This document shows positions 53,029-61,059 of a stretch of DNA of 64,000 nt, piece by piece (the first letter of the stretch is position 1; each line of letters starts with the position of its first letter). This DNA comes from Hymenobacter norwichensis DSM 15439 (lineage in GTDB: Bacteria > Bacteroidota > Bacteroidia > Cytophagales > Hymenobacteraceae), in NCBI RefSeq assembly GCF_000420705.1, contig NZ_ATVL01000012.1:248001-312000 (forward strand), read 5' to 3'. Under the pieces are notes generated by a model. That model made no database searches. It had not been told where the DNA came from and saw only the letters and a program-made list of their open reading frames with translations. Both the position numbers and the translations under genes were made by a program.

Positions 53029-54807
53029 CTACAGCAGCGGCATTACCACGGCCTGCCAGGGCTGTAGCTCGAAGGAAGAGCCACTGGGCGTGGTAGGGTA
53101 GTTGTTGAGCCAAGGCGTACCAGTCGGGACCAAGCCGGTGGGCAGGGCCCAGGTGCGCTTCTCGGAAGAGAAGTTGAGCGCCACCAGCACTTTGTCGTTG
53201 CCTTGGGTGCGAGTGTAGGCGTAGATGTGAGGATTGGCCGGGTCGAGCAGCCGGTATTGGCCGTACACCAGCACTTTGTGCTTGTCGCGCAGTTGGATGG
53301 CCCGGCGGAAGTGGTTCAGCACCGAGCTGGAGTCTTTTTCCTCCGCCGCCTGATTGATGGTGAGGTAGTTGGGGTTGATTTTCAGCCAGGGCGTGCCAGT
53401 GGTGAAGCCCGCGTTGGCGATGGCATTCCACTGAAAAGGGGTTCGGCTGTTGTCGCGCGAGAAGCGCTGGAGCTGCTTGATATAAGCGGCTTGGTTGCCG
53501 CCCTGGCTGCGCACCAGTGCGTAGCCGTTGAGTGCCGCCACGTCGCGGTAGTCGGCCATGTTGTCGAACCGGATGTTGGTCATGCCCAGCTCGTCGCCGT
53601 TGTAGCAATAGGGTGTGCCGCGCATGGTCAGCAGAAACGTGTTCAGCAGCTGCGCCGAGTAGGTGCGAAAGGCCGGCCGGTCGTCGCCGAACTTGCTCAC
53701 CATCCGGGGCTGGTCGTGGTTGCCCAGGTCGAGAGCCTGCCAGCCTTTCTGGGCGAACGTGCTGTCCCATTTCGTGAAGACGCGCTTGAGTTCGGTAAGC
53801 TGATAAGTGTCAGAGCTGCTGCCTACACCGGTGCCTTCGAAGTGGTAGGTCATGTCCAATTCCTTGCGGGCGGGGTCCACGAACAGCATGGCTTCCGTGA
53901 CGTTGCGGCCCGCGCCTTCGGCCACGCTCATCACGTTGTACTTGCTAAGCACCTCGCGGTTGATTTCCTGGAGGTACTCATGCAGGTGGGGGCCGTGGTT
54001 GTAGGCATTGGCGAAGTTCTGGTCATTGAGGCCCGGCATGGGCGGAAACGCGGGGTCTTTGGCCACAAACTGGAAGGCGTCCATCCGAAAACCATCGATG
54101 CCCTTGTCCAGCCAGAAGCGCATAATGTTATGCACCTCCTGGCGGAGCTTGGGATTGTTCCAGTTCAGGTCGGGCTGCTTGCGCGAGAAGATGTGCAGGT
54201 AGTAGGCCTTAGTGAGCGAATCATACTGCCAGGCGTTGCGCTTCACATCGAAAGTGCTGTAACGCGCTGGTGGCGTGCCCTTTTCGGCGGGCCACCAGTA
54301 GTAATAGTCGCGGTACGGGCTGGTGCGGGAGTTGCGCGCCTGTTTAAACCATTCGTGCTCGTCGGAGCTATGATTGACCACCAAGTCCATCACCAGCTTG
54401 ATGCCGCGCTGGTGCAGGCCTTTGAGCAGTGCGTCGAAGTCCTGCATGGTGCCAAATTCCGGCATAATCTGCCGGTAATCAGATATATCGTAGCCGTTGT
54501 CGTCGTTAGGAGAGGCGTAAATTGGGTTCAGCCAAACTGTACCCACACCGATACTTTTCAAGTAATCAAGACGCGAAATAATACCTTTTAAGTCGCCTAT
54601 TCCGTCGCCGTTGCTATCCTGGAAACTGCGCGGATAGAGTTGGTATACCACTGTTTCCTTCCACCAGCCGGGCTTTTTGCTGACTGCCTCGGTATCTGCG
54701 CCGGCTCCAACTGCCGTGGTGGCAGCAGTTTCCGTCTTGGTGCCCTGCTGACAGGCAGCCAGCAGTAACATCAATAACGCAGATAATAGACAATACAGGT
54801 TTTTCAT
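53029..54807 (-). CDS. GH13 alpha-glucosidase-type lipoprotein (oligo-1,6-glucosidase-like)
   Basis: A 592-residue lipoprotein (lipobox LLAAC, Cys19) followed by a GH13 (beta/alpha)8 barrel. Conserved regions are DLVVNHSSDEHEWF (residues 141-154), GFRMDAF with the nucleophile D243, VAEGAG with the acid/base E297, and LGNHDQPR with D365. The sequence WWKETVVYQLYPRSFQDSNGDGIGDL at the start of the barrel is typical of alpha-glucosidases and oligo-1,6-glucosidases, not endo-amylases. It would release glucose from maltooligosaccharides or isomaltose-type sugars at the periplasmic or outer-membrane face. A perfect LacI-type operator lies about 153 bases upstream of its start. Confidence 0.92.
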   Translation of the reverse strand: MKNLYCLLSALLMLLLAACQQGTKTETAATTAVGAGADTEAVSKKPGWWKETVVYQLYPRSFQDSNGDGIGDLKGIISRLDYLKSIGVGTVWLNPIYASPNDDNGYDISDYRQIMPEFGTMQDFDALLKGLHQRGIKLVMDLVVNHSSDEHEWFKQARNSRTSPYRDYYYWWPAEKGTPPARYSTFDVKRNAWQYDSLTKAYYLHIFSRKQPDLNWNNPKLRQEVHNIMRFWLDKGIDGFRMDAFQFVAKDPAFPPMPGLNDQNFANAYNHGPHLHEYLQEINREVLSKYNVMSVAEGAGRNVTEAMLFVDPARKELDMTYHFEGTGVGSSSDTYQLTELKRVFTKWDSTFAQKGWQALDLGNHDQPRMVSKFGDDRPAFRTYSAQLLNTFLLTMRGTPYCYNGDELGMTNIRFDNMADYRDVAALNGYALVRSQGGNQAAYIKQLQRFSRDNSRTPFQWNAIANAGFTTGTPWLKINPNYLTINQAAEEKDSSSVLNHFRRAIQLRDKHKVLVYGQYRLLDPANPHIYAYTRTQGNDKVLVALNFSSEKRTWALPTGLVPTGTPWLNNYPTTPSGSSFELQPWQAVVMPLL

Positions 54808-55443
54808 ACAAAGAAAAAGCGGGGAGCCACTGCTAATAGCAATTCAGCGATGCACGCATTCAAGCCTAAAAGAGAAGTATAACTGAGTACTCTACTGTGC
54901 CTTGATGAATGACTAATGGGCAATAGAAGGGCTAAACCAATCGACACTGTATCTTAGTATCGCAAACGTTTGCGAATCAGATGTAGCAAAAGAATCAGCT
55001 TACCGTTTCTTTTGGAAATCAGCATTGGCCTTATTAGAAAAAATATTAGTACATACTACAATTAAGCAACTGATTTTCAGTATTTTGTATCTAAATATAT
55101 GCTGTAAAATATCAGGCTATTATTAAGTATGTAGGTGTCTTTTATTGTTCAGATTCTCTTATCAAATCACTGTTGGTTGGAGTTTCGATACAATTTTATT
55201 GAACTAGTACATTTCAGATAACCAATCATACTGGCTTCAGAACAAATGATAGAAATCAACTGAAAAACAAAATATGATATGTTCTATGGTCTCACTTACT
55301 AAAGTGATTTGCTATCCTTGCTACCCATGAGCTTGAAACAGACCAAGCTATGTTGAGCTTAACAAGAGTAAAATGGTAACTTGTGTGTTAAATAATAGTT
55401 AGTAATTGCCTACTCACTAATCCAGTTCGTGTTGTTGCTGCCT
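54808..55443. other. AT-rich divergent regulatory region of the alpha-glucan locus
   Basis: About 636 bases with a clearly lower GC content than the genes on either side and no coding frame. It separates the minus-strand GH13-SusC-SusD operon from the plus-strand regulator and GH65 genes. It contains the 16-bp palindrome at 54960-54975. No exact TAnnTTTG element with a partner at the normal spacing was found. Confidence 0.5.
54960..54975. promoter_or_regulatory. Perfect palindromic LacI-family-type operator
   Basis: TCGCAAACGTTTGCGA is a perfect 16-bp palindrome with central CG, the form recognised by many LacI/GalR-family repressors (PurR, CytR, maltose regulators). It sits 153 bases upstream of the GH13 gene. 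No LacI-family gene is in the window, so the regulator must be encoded elsewhere. Confidence 0.75.
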
Positions 55444-57168
55444 ATGCCAAGAGTATTTTGGTTTTCTGGGATTTACAGCTTGCTACTGTGGATGCTGCCA
55501 ACCTTGGCTTGGGGAGGGCGGACAGACAGCTTGCTGCAAGTGCTTGACCGTACCCTAACCCAGCAGCACCTCTACGACCAACAGCGGCTTGAGCGCCTCA
55601 CCAGGCTGAAAGCTGCCCTGGTCGCCAATCAGCAGGATAAAGCCGCCAGTTTCAGTGCGGTGCTGCTGATTTGCGATGAGTATCAGGTGTTTAAATACGA
55701 CTCGGCCTTTGCTTACAGTCTGAAGCTCAACAAGCTGGCCCGGCAACTGCGCGACCCGGCGAAGCTGCAAACAGCCCGTACCAAACTAGCGCACACCCTC
55801 CGCTCAGCTGGTCTGTTCAAAGATGCCTTCGATACGTTGGAAGTCATCAATGTTCGACAGCTAGAGCCCCAATACCAAGCCGAGTATTATGAAGTCTACA
55901 GTATCGTATCTGTAGAACTAGCTGAATACGACCAAGATGGCTACTTCCAGCCGTTCTATAAAGCCAAAGCCTACGCCTATGCCGACACGGTGGCCCGGCA
56001 CGAACCGGCTGGTTCATACATCTACCTCAACCAACGGATATTTCAAGCCCGCCAGAAAAACGACTTGCGCGCCGGTATTGCCGCTTATAACCAAATGCAA
56101 GGCTTGTCCTTGACTCCGCACCAAGTGGCTATGTCGGCCAGCTCGTTGGCTTTGATTTTTGAAAGGGCCGGGCAGCACGATAAGGCGCTAGAATTGATGA
56201 CGTTAGCGGCTATAAATGATATCAGGTCAGCCACTAAGGAGGGTATTGCCCTTTTCAGCGTCTCAACGTACTGCTACCAGAAAGGCGAGCTGCAACGGGC
56301 TTATACCTATATCAACGCGGCCAAGGAAATGGCGGTGTTCTATCGTGCCCGCCAACGGCAGTTGCAAATGTCGTCGATTGCCGCTCTTATTGATGGGCAG
56401 AAGATAAGCTTGGTGGAAAGCCAGCGGCAGCAGGCTCGCAGCTCGGCCTGGGCTATTGGGTTGTTGGCAGCATTGGTGCTAGGCTTGGCGCTGGTGATTT
56501 ATCTGCAACTGCGGCGTCTGCGCAAAGCCGGGCAATTGCTAGCCACCACCAACCAGGAGTTGCACGTCAACAACAGCAAGCTACAGGAAGCCAATTACAC
56601 GCAGCACCAGCTCAACACCAAGCTCCAAGAACTGAACCGGGGGCTAAACGAAGCCAATCATATCAAGGAAGAGTACATTGGTTACTACTTTAGCAACTCT
56701 TCGCGCTACGTCAATCAGCTGGAAGACTTGCAGCGCAAACTCAGTACGCTGCTGAAAACCAAGCAGGCTGCTACGGCGCAACGCTTGGTTGAGGACATTG
56801 ACATCAAAGAGGAGCGCACTAACCTGTTCAAGGGCTTCGACACGGTGTTCGTGCGGCTGTTTCCTAACTTCGTGACGGACTTCAATGCTTTGTTTGCGGA
56901 AGCGGATAGAATAGTTCTATCAGAGGATCAATTGCTTAACACCGAGTTACGCATATTTGCGCTGATCCGGCTGGGCATTGCCGATAGTGAGCAGATTAGT
57001 CGGGTGCTAGGCTACTCCATCCATACGGTGTACGCCTACAAAACGCGGGTAAAAAACCGCTCCTTCGTGCCCAACGAAGCCTTTGAGGCACGTATTCTGG
57101 CCATTCAGGCCACACCCACCGAAGACTGGGAAACGGCCTGGGAAGCCGCCGCTGCGTCCGTCGGCTAG
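55444..57168 (+). CDS. Membrane-bound SusR-like transcriptional regulator (DUF6377-type)
   Basis: A 574-residue regulator starting with ATG 55444 (a GTG at 55429 is also possible). A signal or first helix is followed by a periplasmic helical TPR-like sensor region up to about residue 330. One transmembrane helix lies near 335-357 (WAIGLLAALVLGLALVIYLQL) and a coiled coil follows (about 365-410, rich in Asn, Gln, Glu and Leu). The DUF6377-like cytoplasmic domain ends in a LuxR-type helix-turn-helix near 515-540 (DSEQISRVLGYSIHTVYAYKTRVKNRS). This layout matches SusR-type and related regulators that sense sugars in the periplasm. It is divergent from the SusCD/GH13 operon and precedes GH65. Confidence 0.85.
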   Translation: MPRVFWFSGIYSLLLWMLPTLAWGGRTDSLLQVLDRTLTQQHLYDQQRLERLTRLKAALVANQQDKAASFSAVLLICDEYQVFKYDSAFAYSLKLNKLARQLRDPAKLQTARTKLAHTLRSAGLFKDAFDTLEVINVRQLEPQYQAEYYEVYSIVSVELAEYDQDGYFQPFYKAKAYAYADTVARHEPAGSYIYLNQRIFQARQKNDLRAGIAAYNQMQGLSLTPHQVAMSASSLALIFERAGQHDKALELMTLAAINDIRSATKEGIALFSVSTYCYQKGELQRAYTYINAAKEMAVFYRARQRQLQMSSIAALIDGQKISLVESQRQQARSSAWAIGLLAALVLGLALVIYLQLRRLRKAGQLLATTNQELHVNNSKLQEANYTQHQLNTKLQELNRGLNEANHIKEEYIGYYFSNSSRYVNQLEDLQRKLSTLLKTKQAATAQRLVEDIDIKEERTNLFKGFDTVFVRLFPNFVTDFNALFAEADRIVLSEDQLLNTELRIFALIRLGIADSEQISRVLGYSIHTVYAYKTRVKNRSFVPNEAFEARILAIQATPTEDWETAWEAAAASVG

Positions 57169-57229
57169 TATCTGTTGGCTGAAAATCATCAAGTTGGGCT
57201 GTTGCCCGTCATCTTTTCTTTGCGTCCGT

Positions 57230-59287
57230 ATGCTTGCTTCCTTTCGGTGCGGCCTGCCCCTTGCTTTACTGGTGTGGCTGCTAGCTGGTGTTCACCCTCT
57301 GACTGCCCAAACGCCCGACCCCTGGCGCATCACCGCCGATAAAATCGAACCCAGTAACTATTACGGCGTGACGGTGGCCAACGGTATGCTGGGCATTGTA
57401 TCGGCGCCGGTGCCGTTTCAGGTAAAGAACGTGGTGCTGGCTGGGGCCTACGACCAGTACGGCCGGGGGCGGGTCAGCAATTTCCTCAACAGCTTCAACC
57501 TGCTGAATATGTACCTGGAAGTGGACGGCCACCGCCTCAATGCGCAGGATGCCACCAACTTCCGGCAGCAGTTGGATATGCAGCGTGCCTCACTCACCAC
57601 CACTTTCGACTACCAAGACAAAGCCAGCATCAGCTACACGTATTACGCCCTGCGCCACTTGCCGTTCACGGTGCTGCTCGATGTGTCCATCACGGCCAAA
57701 AGGGACGTGGCTCTCACGGCCGCCAGTGTGATGGAAGCCCCTGATGCCCTGCGCGATGTGCAGAACTACTACAACGAAATCGACCGACCACATACCACGC
57801 TGAGTTTGCTCACGTCGTCGGCCAAAAGCCCCACTGGCAAGCTGCTGCTTTGTGCCAGCAACAGCTTTCTGTTCGAGGAGCCGCACGGGCAGGAGCCGCG
57901 CATCATCCACGAAATGTGGGACAACAACATGCACCTCATCAAGTTCAGCCGGAGCTTGAAGGCAGGGCAGAAGTACGCCTACGCTGTGGCAGGCTCATCC
58001 ATCACCTCCGCCCACCACCCTGACCCGCTCAATGAAGCTGAGCGCCTGACTATTTTCGCCCGCCTGGAAGGGCGGCAACGGCTGCTTGACTTTCACGCCA
58101 AAGCCTGGCAGGACTTGTGGCGCAGCGACATCCAAATAACCGGCGACGCGCAGGCCCAGCAAGACGTGCACAGCATGCTCTACCACTTGTACAGCTTCTC
58201 GCGGGCCGGCACCGAGTATTCGTCCTCACCGATGGGGCTTTCGGGGCTGGGCTACAACGGGCACGTGTTCTGGGATTCCGACTTATGGATGTTCCCGGCC
58301 TTGCTGGTGCTGCACCCGGATATTGCGAAGTCGTTGGTAGAGTACCGATTTCAGCGCCTCGACATGGCCCGCCGCAACGCCTTTGCGCACGGCTACAAGG
58401 GTGCCATGTATCCTTGGGAAAGCGCCGATACCGGCGTAGAGGAAACGCCGGTGTGGGCCTTGAGCGGACCGTTCGAGCACCACATTTCGGCCTGCGTGGC
58501 ACTAGCCGCGTGGCAGTACTACTGCGTGACCCAGGACAAGGAGTGGCTACGCGAGAAAGGCTGGCCGATCCTCTCCGCCACCGCCGACTTCTGGGCCAGC
58601 CGGGTGGAGCGCAACGGCCCCGGCCACTACGACATCAAGAACGTGGTAGCGTCCGATGAGTGGGCCGAGAATGTAGACAACGATGCCTTTACCAACGCCG
58701 CCGCCCAAGCCAATCTGCAAGCTGCCACCGATGCTGCCAAACTGCTAGGCTTGCGCGCCAACCCCGACTGGCTGCAAGTCGCCCAGAACATTCCCATTCT
58801 GCATTTGCCCGACGGCACCACCCAGGAGCACGCCACCTACCACGGCGAGGGTATTAAACAGGGCGACGTAAACCTGCTGGCCTATCCGCTGAAGACCGTC
58901 ACCAGCCCCGCCCAAATCCGCAAAGACCTAACGTACTATGAAACGCGCGTGCCCAACGAAGGCACTCCCGCCATGACGCAGGCCATTTTCTCGTTGCTTT
59001 ATGCCCGCCTAGGCGACGGGGCCAAGGCGCAGCACTTCTTTGAAGATGCCTATGTGCCCAACCTGCTGCCGCCTTTCCGCGTCATTGCCGAAACCAAAGG
59101 CGGTACCAATCCTTACTTTGCTACTGGCGCCGGCGGCGTGCTACAAGCGGTGATGATGGGTTTTGGCGGACTCGATATTACCCCAACGGGTATTGTACAG
59201 CGCAAAACCACGCTGCCCACCAATTGGCAGTCGGTGAAAATAACGGGGGTAGGGGTGCAGCGCAAAACCTATTCGGTGGGGCGCTAG
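57230..59287 (+). CDS. GH65-family exported glycoside hydrolase (trehalase/kojibiase-like)
   Basis: A 685-residue protein starting at 57230 with a signal peptide ending near PLTAQ. It has the GH65 layout: an N-terminal beta-sandwich (ITADKIEPSNYYGVTVANGMLGIV), a linker, and an (alpha/alpha)6 barrel with GYNGHVFWDSDLWMFPALL and MYPWESADTGVEETP. The general acid is E477 in SDEWAENVDNDAFTNAA. GH65 contains phosphorylases and hydrolases of alpha-linked disaccharides. Export makes hydrolysis more likely than phosphorolysis, because inorganic phosphate would be limiting and the sugar phosphate wasted outside. It complements the GH13 enzyme in the same locus. The frame runs back to 57083 but that part overlaps the regulator. 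Confidence 0.87.
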   Translation: MLASFRCGLPLALLVWLLAGVHPLTAQTPDPWRITADKIEPSNYYGVTVANGMLGIVSAPVPFQVKNVVLAGAYDQYGRGRVSNFLNSFNLLNMYLEVDGHRLNAQDATNFRQQLDMQRASLTTTFDYQDKASISYTYYALRHLPFTVLLDVSITAKRDVALTAASVMEAPDALRDVQNYYNEIDRPHTTLSLLTSSAKSPTGKLLLCASNSFLFEEPHGQEPRIIHEMWDNNMHLIKFSRSLKAGQKYAYAVAGSSITSAHHPDPLNEAERLTIFARLEGRQRLLDFHAKAWQDLWRSDIQITGDAQAQQDVHSMLYHLYSFSRAGTEYSSSPMGLSGLGYNGHVFWDSDLWMFPALLVLHPDIAKSLVEYRFQRLDMARRNAFAHGYKGAMYPWESADTGVEETPVWALSGPFEHHISACVALAAWQYYCVTQDKEWLREKGWPILSATADFWASRVERNGPGHYDIKNVVASDEWAENVDNDAFTNAAAQANLQAATDAAKLLGLRANPDWLQVAQNIPILHLPDGTTQEHATYHGEGIKQGDVNLLAYPLKTVTSPAQIRKDLTYYETRVPNEGTPAMTQAIFSLLYARLGDGAKAQHFFEDAYVPNLLPPFRVIAETKGGTNPYFATGAGGVLQAVMMGFGGLDITPTGIVQRKTTLPTNWQSVKITGVGVQRKTYSVGR

Positions 59288-59376
59288 TAAGCAGGCAGAG
59301 CGAAGCGCAACGGCAGTAGTTCTGGCGTTGCGCTTTGCCTTGGCGTACCACCCCACGAGCGTTACTTCCGCACTCC

Positions 59377-60126
59377 ATGGCTTCAACTCCCAACACCGAC
59401 CACCTCGACCAGGAAAAACAACACGCCGCCCGCGCTGCCATGCGATGGGTGCGCGACGGGATGCTAGTGGGCTTGGGTACCGGCAGCACCGCCGCCCATT
59501 TCATCACGCAGCTAGGGGAGAAAGTACGCGCCGGTGAGTTGCGCATTCAGGGCACAGCCACTTCATTAGCTAGCGAAAACCTGGCCCGCCAAGTAGGCAT
59601 CCCGCTGGTGGAGCCCCGCCGAGGCCTGCGCTTCGATTTGACGGTGGACGGAGCCGATGAGCTGGACCCGCAGCTCAACCTAATTAAAGGTGGGGGAGGG
59701 GCATTGCTGCGGGAAAAGATAATAGCTACGGCTTCCGACTACATGCTGGTCGTGGCTGATTCGTCGAAGGCGGTGGCGCAGTTGGGCAAGTTCCCGCTGC
59801 CGCTAGAAGTGGTGCCGTTTGCCCTGCCGTGGGTGCTGGACGCCGTGGCTGCCCTGGGCGGCAACCCCGTAGTGCGTATGGACCGGCAAGACCCCAGCAA
59901 GCAAGTACTTTCTGATCAGAAAAACCAGCTGGTTGACTGCCATTTCGGACAGTTGAATGACGTGCAGAAATTAGCCAGTCAGCTTATCACGATTCCCGGT
60001 ATCGTGGAGCACGGCTTGTTCCTTGGCATAGCCAAAGCGGCTTTAGTCGTGCGTGAGGATCGGGTAGAGGTGCTGCGGGCAGGCGTGGAGCCACAGCTTG
60101 CTTCTGATTTCACGGAGTTACCGTGA
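59377..60126 (+). CDS. rpiA: Ribose-5-phosphate isomerase A
   Basis: RpiA interconverts ribose 5-phosphate and ribulose 5-phosphate in the non-oxidative pentose phosphate pathway. The 249-residue protein has the diagnostic motifs GLGTGSTAAHFI, DLTVDGADELDPQLNLIKGGGGALLREK (read as two adjacent motifs) and a C-terminal PGIVEHGLF. The ATG at 59377 is chosen because the frame upstream to 59335 adds residues absent from the family. It faces the gnd-zwf-pgl operon, which makes ribulose 5-phosphate, with a REP-like palindrome and a terminator between. Confidence 0.94.
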   Translation: MASTPNTDHLDQEKQHAARAAMRWVRDGMLVGLGTGSTAAHFITQLGEKVRAGELRIQGTATSLASENLARQVGIPLVEPRRGLRFDLTVDGADELDPQLNLIKGGGGALLREKIIATASDYMLVVADSSKAVAQLGKFPLPLEVVPFALPWVLDAVAALGGNPVVRMDRQDPSKQVLSDQKNQLVDCHFGQLNDVQKLASQLITIPGIVEHGLFLGIAKAALVVREDRVEVLRAGVEPQLASDFTELP

Positions 60127-60155
60127 GGTAGACAAACGGCGGTAAGTAATAACGT

Positions 60156-60248
60156 CATGCAGAGGCGGCGCCGAAGCATCTCGCGTGGCATCGTTGAGTT
60201 AGTAATCGTACATCAGCAGGCGAGATGCTTCGGCTCCGCCTCTGCATG
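60156..60248. repeat. REP-like palindrome, 29-bp arms with one mismatch
   Basis: Bases 60156-60184 and 60220-60248 are inverted copies with one mismatch and a 35-base loop. The core GCCGAAGCATCTC is shared with the palindrome at 29281-29369, while the outer arms differ (CATGCAGAGGCGGC here). It lies 29 bases after rpiA. Confidence 0.8.
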
Positions 60249-60277
60249 CCGGCCAGATAAGAGAGTACTTTATAAAT

Positions 60278-60315
60278 AAAAAGGGCCCTTACTCTCAGGA
60301 GTAAGGGCCCTTTTT
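60278..60315. terminator. Bidirectional intrinsic terminator between rpiA and pgl
   Basis: AAAAAGGGCCCTTACTC pairs with its exact complement around the loop TCAG and is flanked by A and T runs on both sides. It ends both the plus-strand rpiA transcript and the minus-strand gnd-zwf-pgl transcript. Confidence 0.9.
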
Positions 60316-60330
60316 TGGCTTATACCTCTA

Positions 60331-61059
60331 CTACTTCTGCTCCAACTTAGAAGCGGCAGCGGCATCCAGAAACCAATGCAGCTCTCCGCTAGCTGGCGCG
60401 ATGAGCTGCGCGGGGTATTCTTCGATGTTGCGCGGGTCCTCGAGGATGTGCTTCACGGCTTCGGCTTTGTCTTTCCCGAAAACCAAGAAGGCAATGGCTT
60501 GTGCTTGGTTGATGAGCGGAGCCGTCAGCGTAATCCGGTCGGCTTGTAGCTCCTCCACATACACCTCTTTCGCCCCCACCGACTCGTCGTGGAGCACGGG
60601 CGTGTGGGGGAATAGTGAGGCAGTGTGCGAATTGTCGCCGAGGCCGAGTAGTACCAAGTCGAATCGGGCGGTATCGTTGCCGAAGTGCTGGTTGATGTCC
60701 TTGGTGTAGGCCACGGCGGCTTGCACCGGCGGTAGGCTGGTATCCACCGGAAACGTCTGGGACGAGCCAATTTGCAGGGGCTCGAACAGCGCGGTTTTGG
60801 CCATGAGGTAGTTGCTCTGCGGGTCGGTGTGCGGCACGTTGCGCTCATCGCCGAAGAAGAAGTACACTTTGGTCCAGTCCAGTTGGCTTTTGAACGCCTC
60901 GGATGCCAGCAACTCATAGAGTTTCTTGGGCGAGCTGCCCCCCGATAGTGCCACCGTAAACCGGCTGTGCGCGGCAATGGCCTGCTGGCCGGTTGCTACG
61001 AAATAGGTGGCTAGTTCGTGCAGAACCTCGGTGGTAACCGGAGAAATATGAAGCTTCAT
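60331..61059 (-). CDS. pgl: 6-phosphogluconolactonase
   Basis: Hydrolyses 6-phosphogluconolactone to 6-phosphogluconate, the second oxidative pentose phosphate step. The 242-residue protein is of the DevB/NagB-like type, with VALSGGSSPKKLYELLA near residue 38, FFGDERNVPHTDPQSNY, and LLGLGDNSHTASLFP. Its ATG shares one base with the zwf stop (TAATG), so translation is coupled. It is the last gene of gnd-zwf-pgl and ends before a bidirectional terminator. Confidence 0.94.
   Translation of the reverse strand: MKLHISPVTTEVLHELATYFVATGQQAIAAHSRFTVALSGGSSPKKLYELLASEAFKSQLDWTKVYFFFGDERNVPHTDPQSNYLMAKTALFEPLQIGSSQTFPVDTSLPPVQAAVAYTKDINQHFGNDTARFDLVLLGLGDNSHTASLFPHTPVLHDESVGAKEVYVEELQADRITLTAPLINQAQAIAFLVFGKDKAEAVKHILEDPRNIEEYPAQLIAPASGELHWFLDAAAASKLEQK

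Noticed and set aside
53203..54591. 462-codon plus-strand open frame antisense to the GH13 gene
   Set aside because: The GH13 frame has all catalytic motifs; the antisense frame has none and is a shadow.
57083..57229. N-terminal extension of the GH65 gene to 57083
   Set aside because: It overlaps the regulator gene by 86 bases and lacks signal-peptide character; the ATG at 57230 gives a normal signal peptide.
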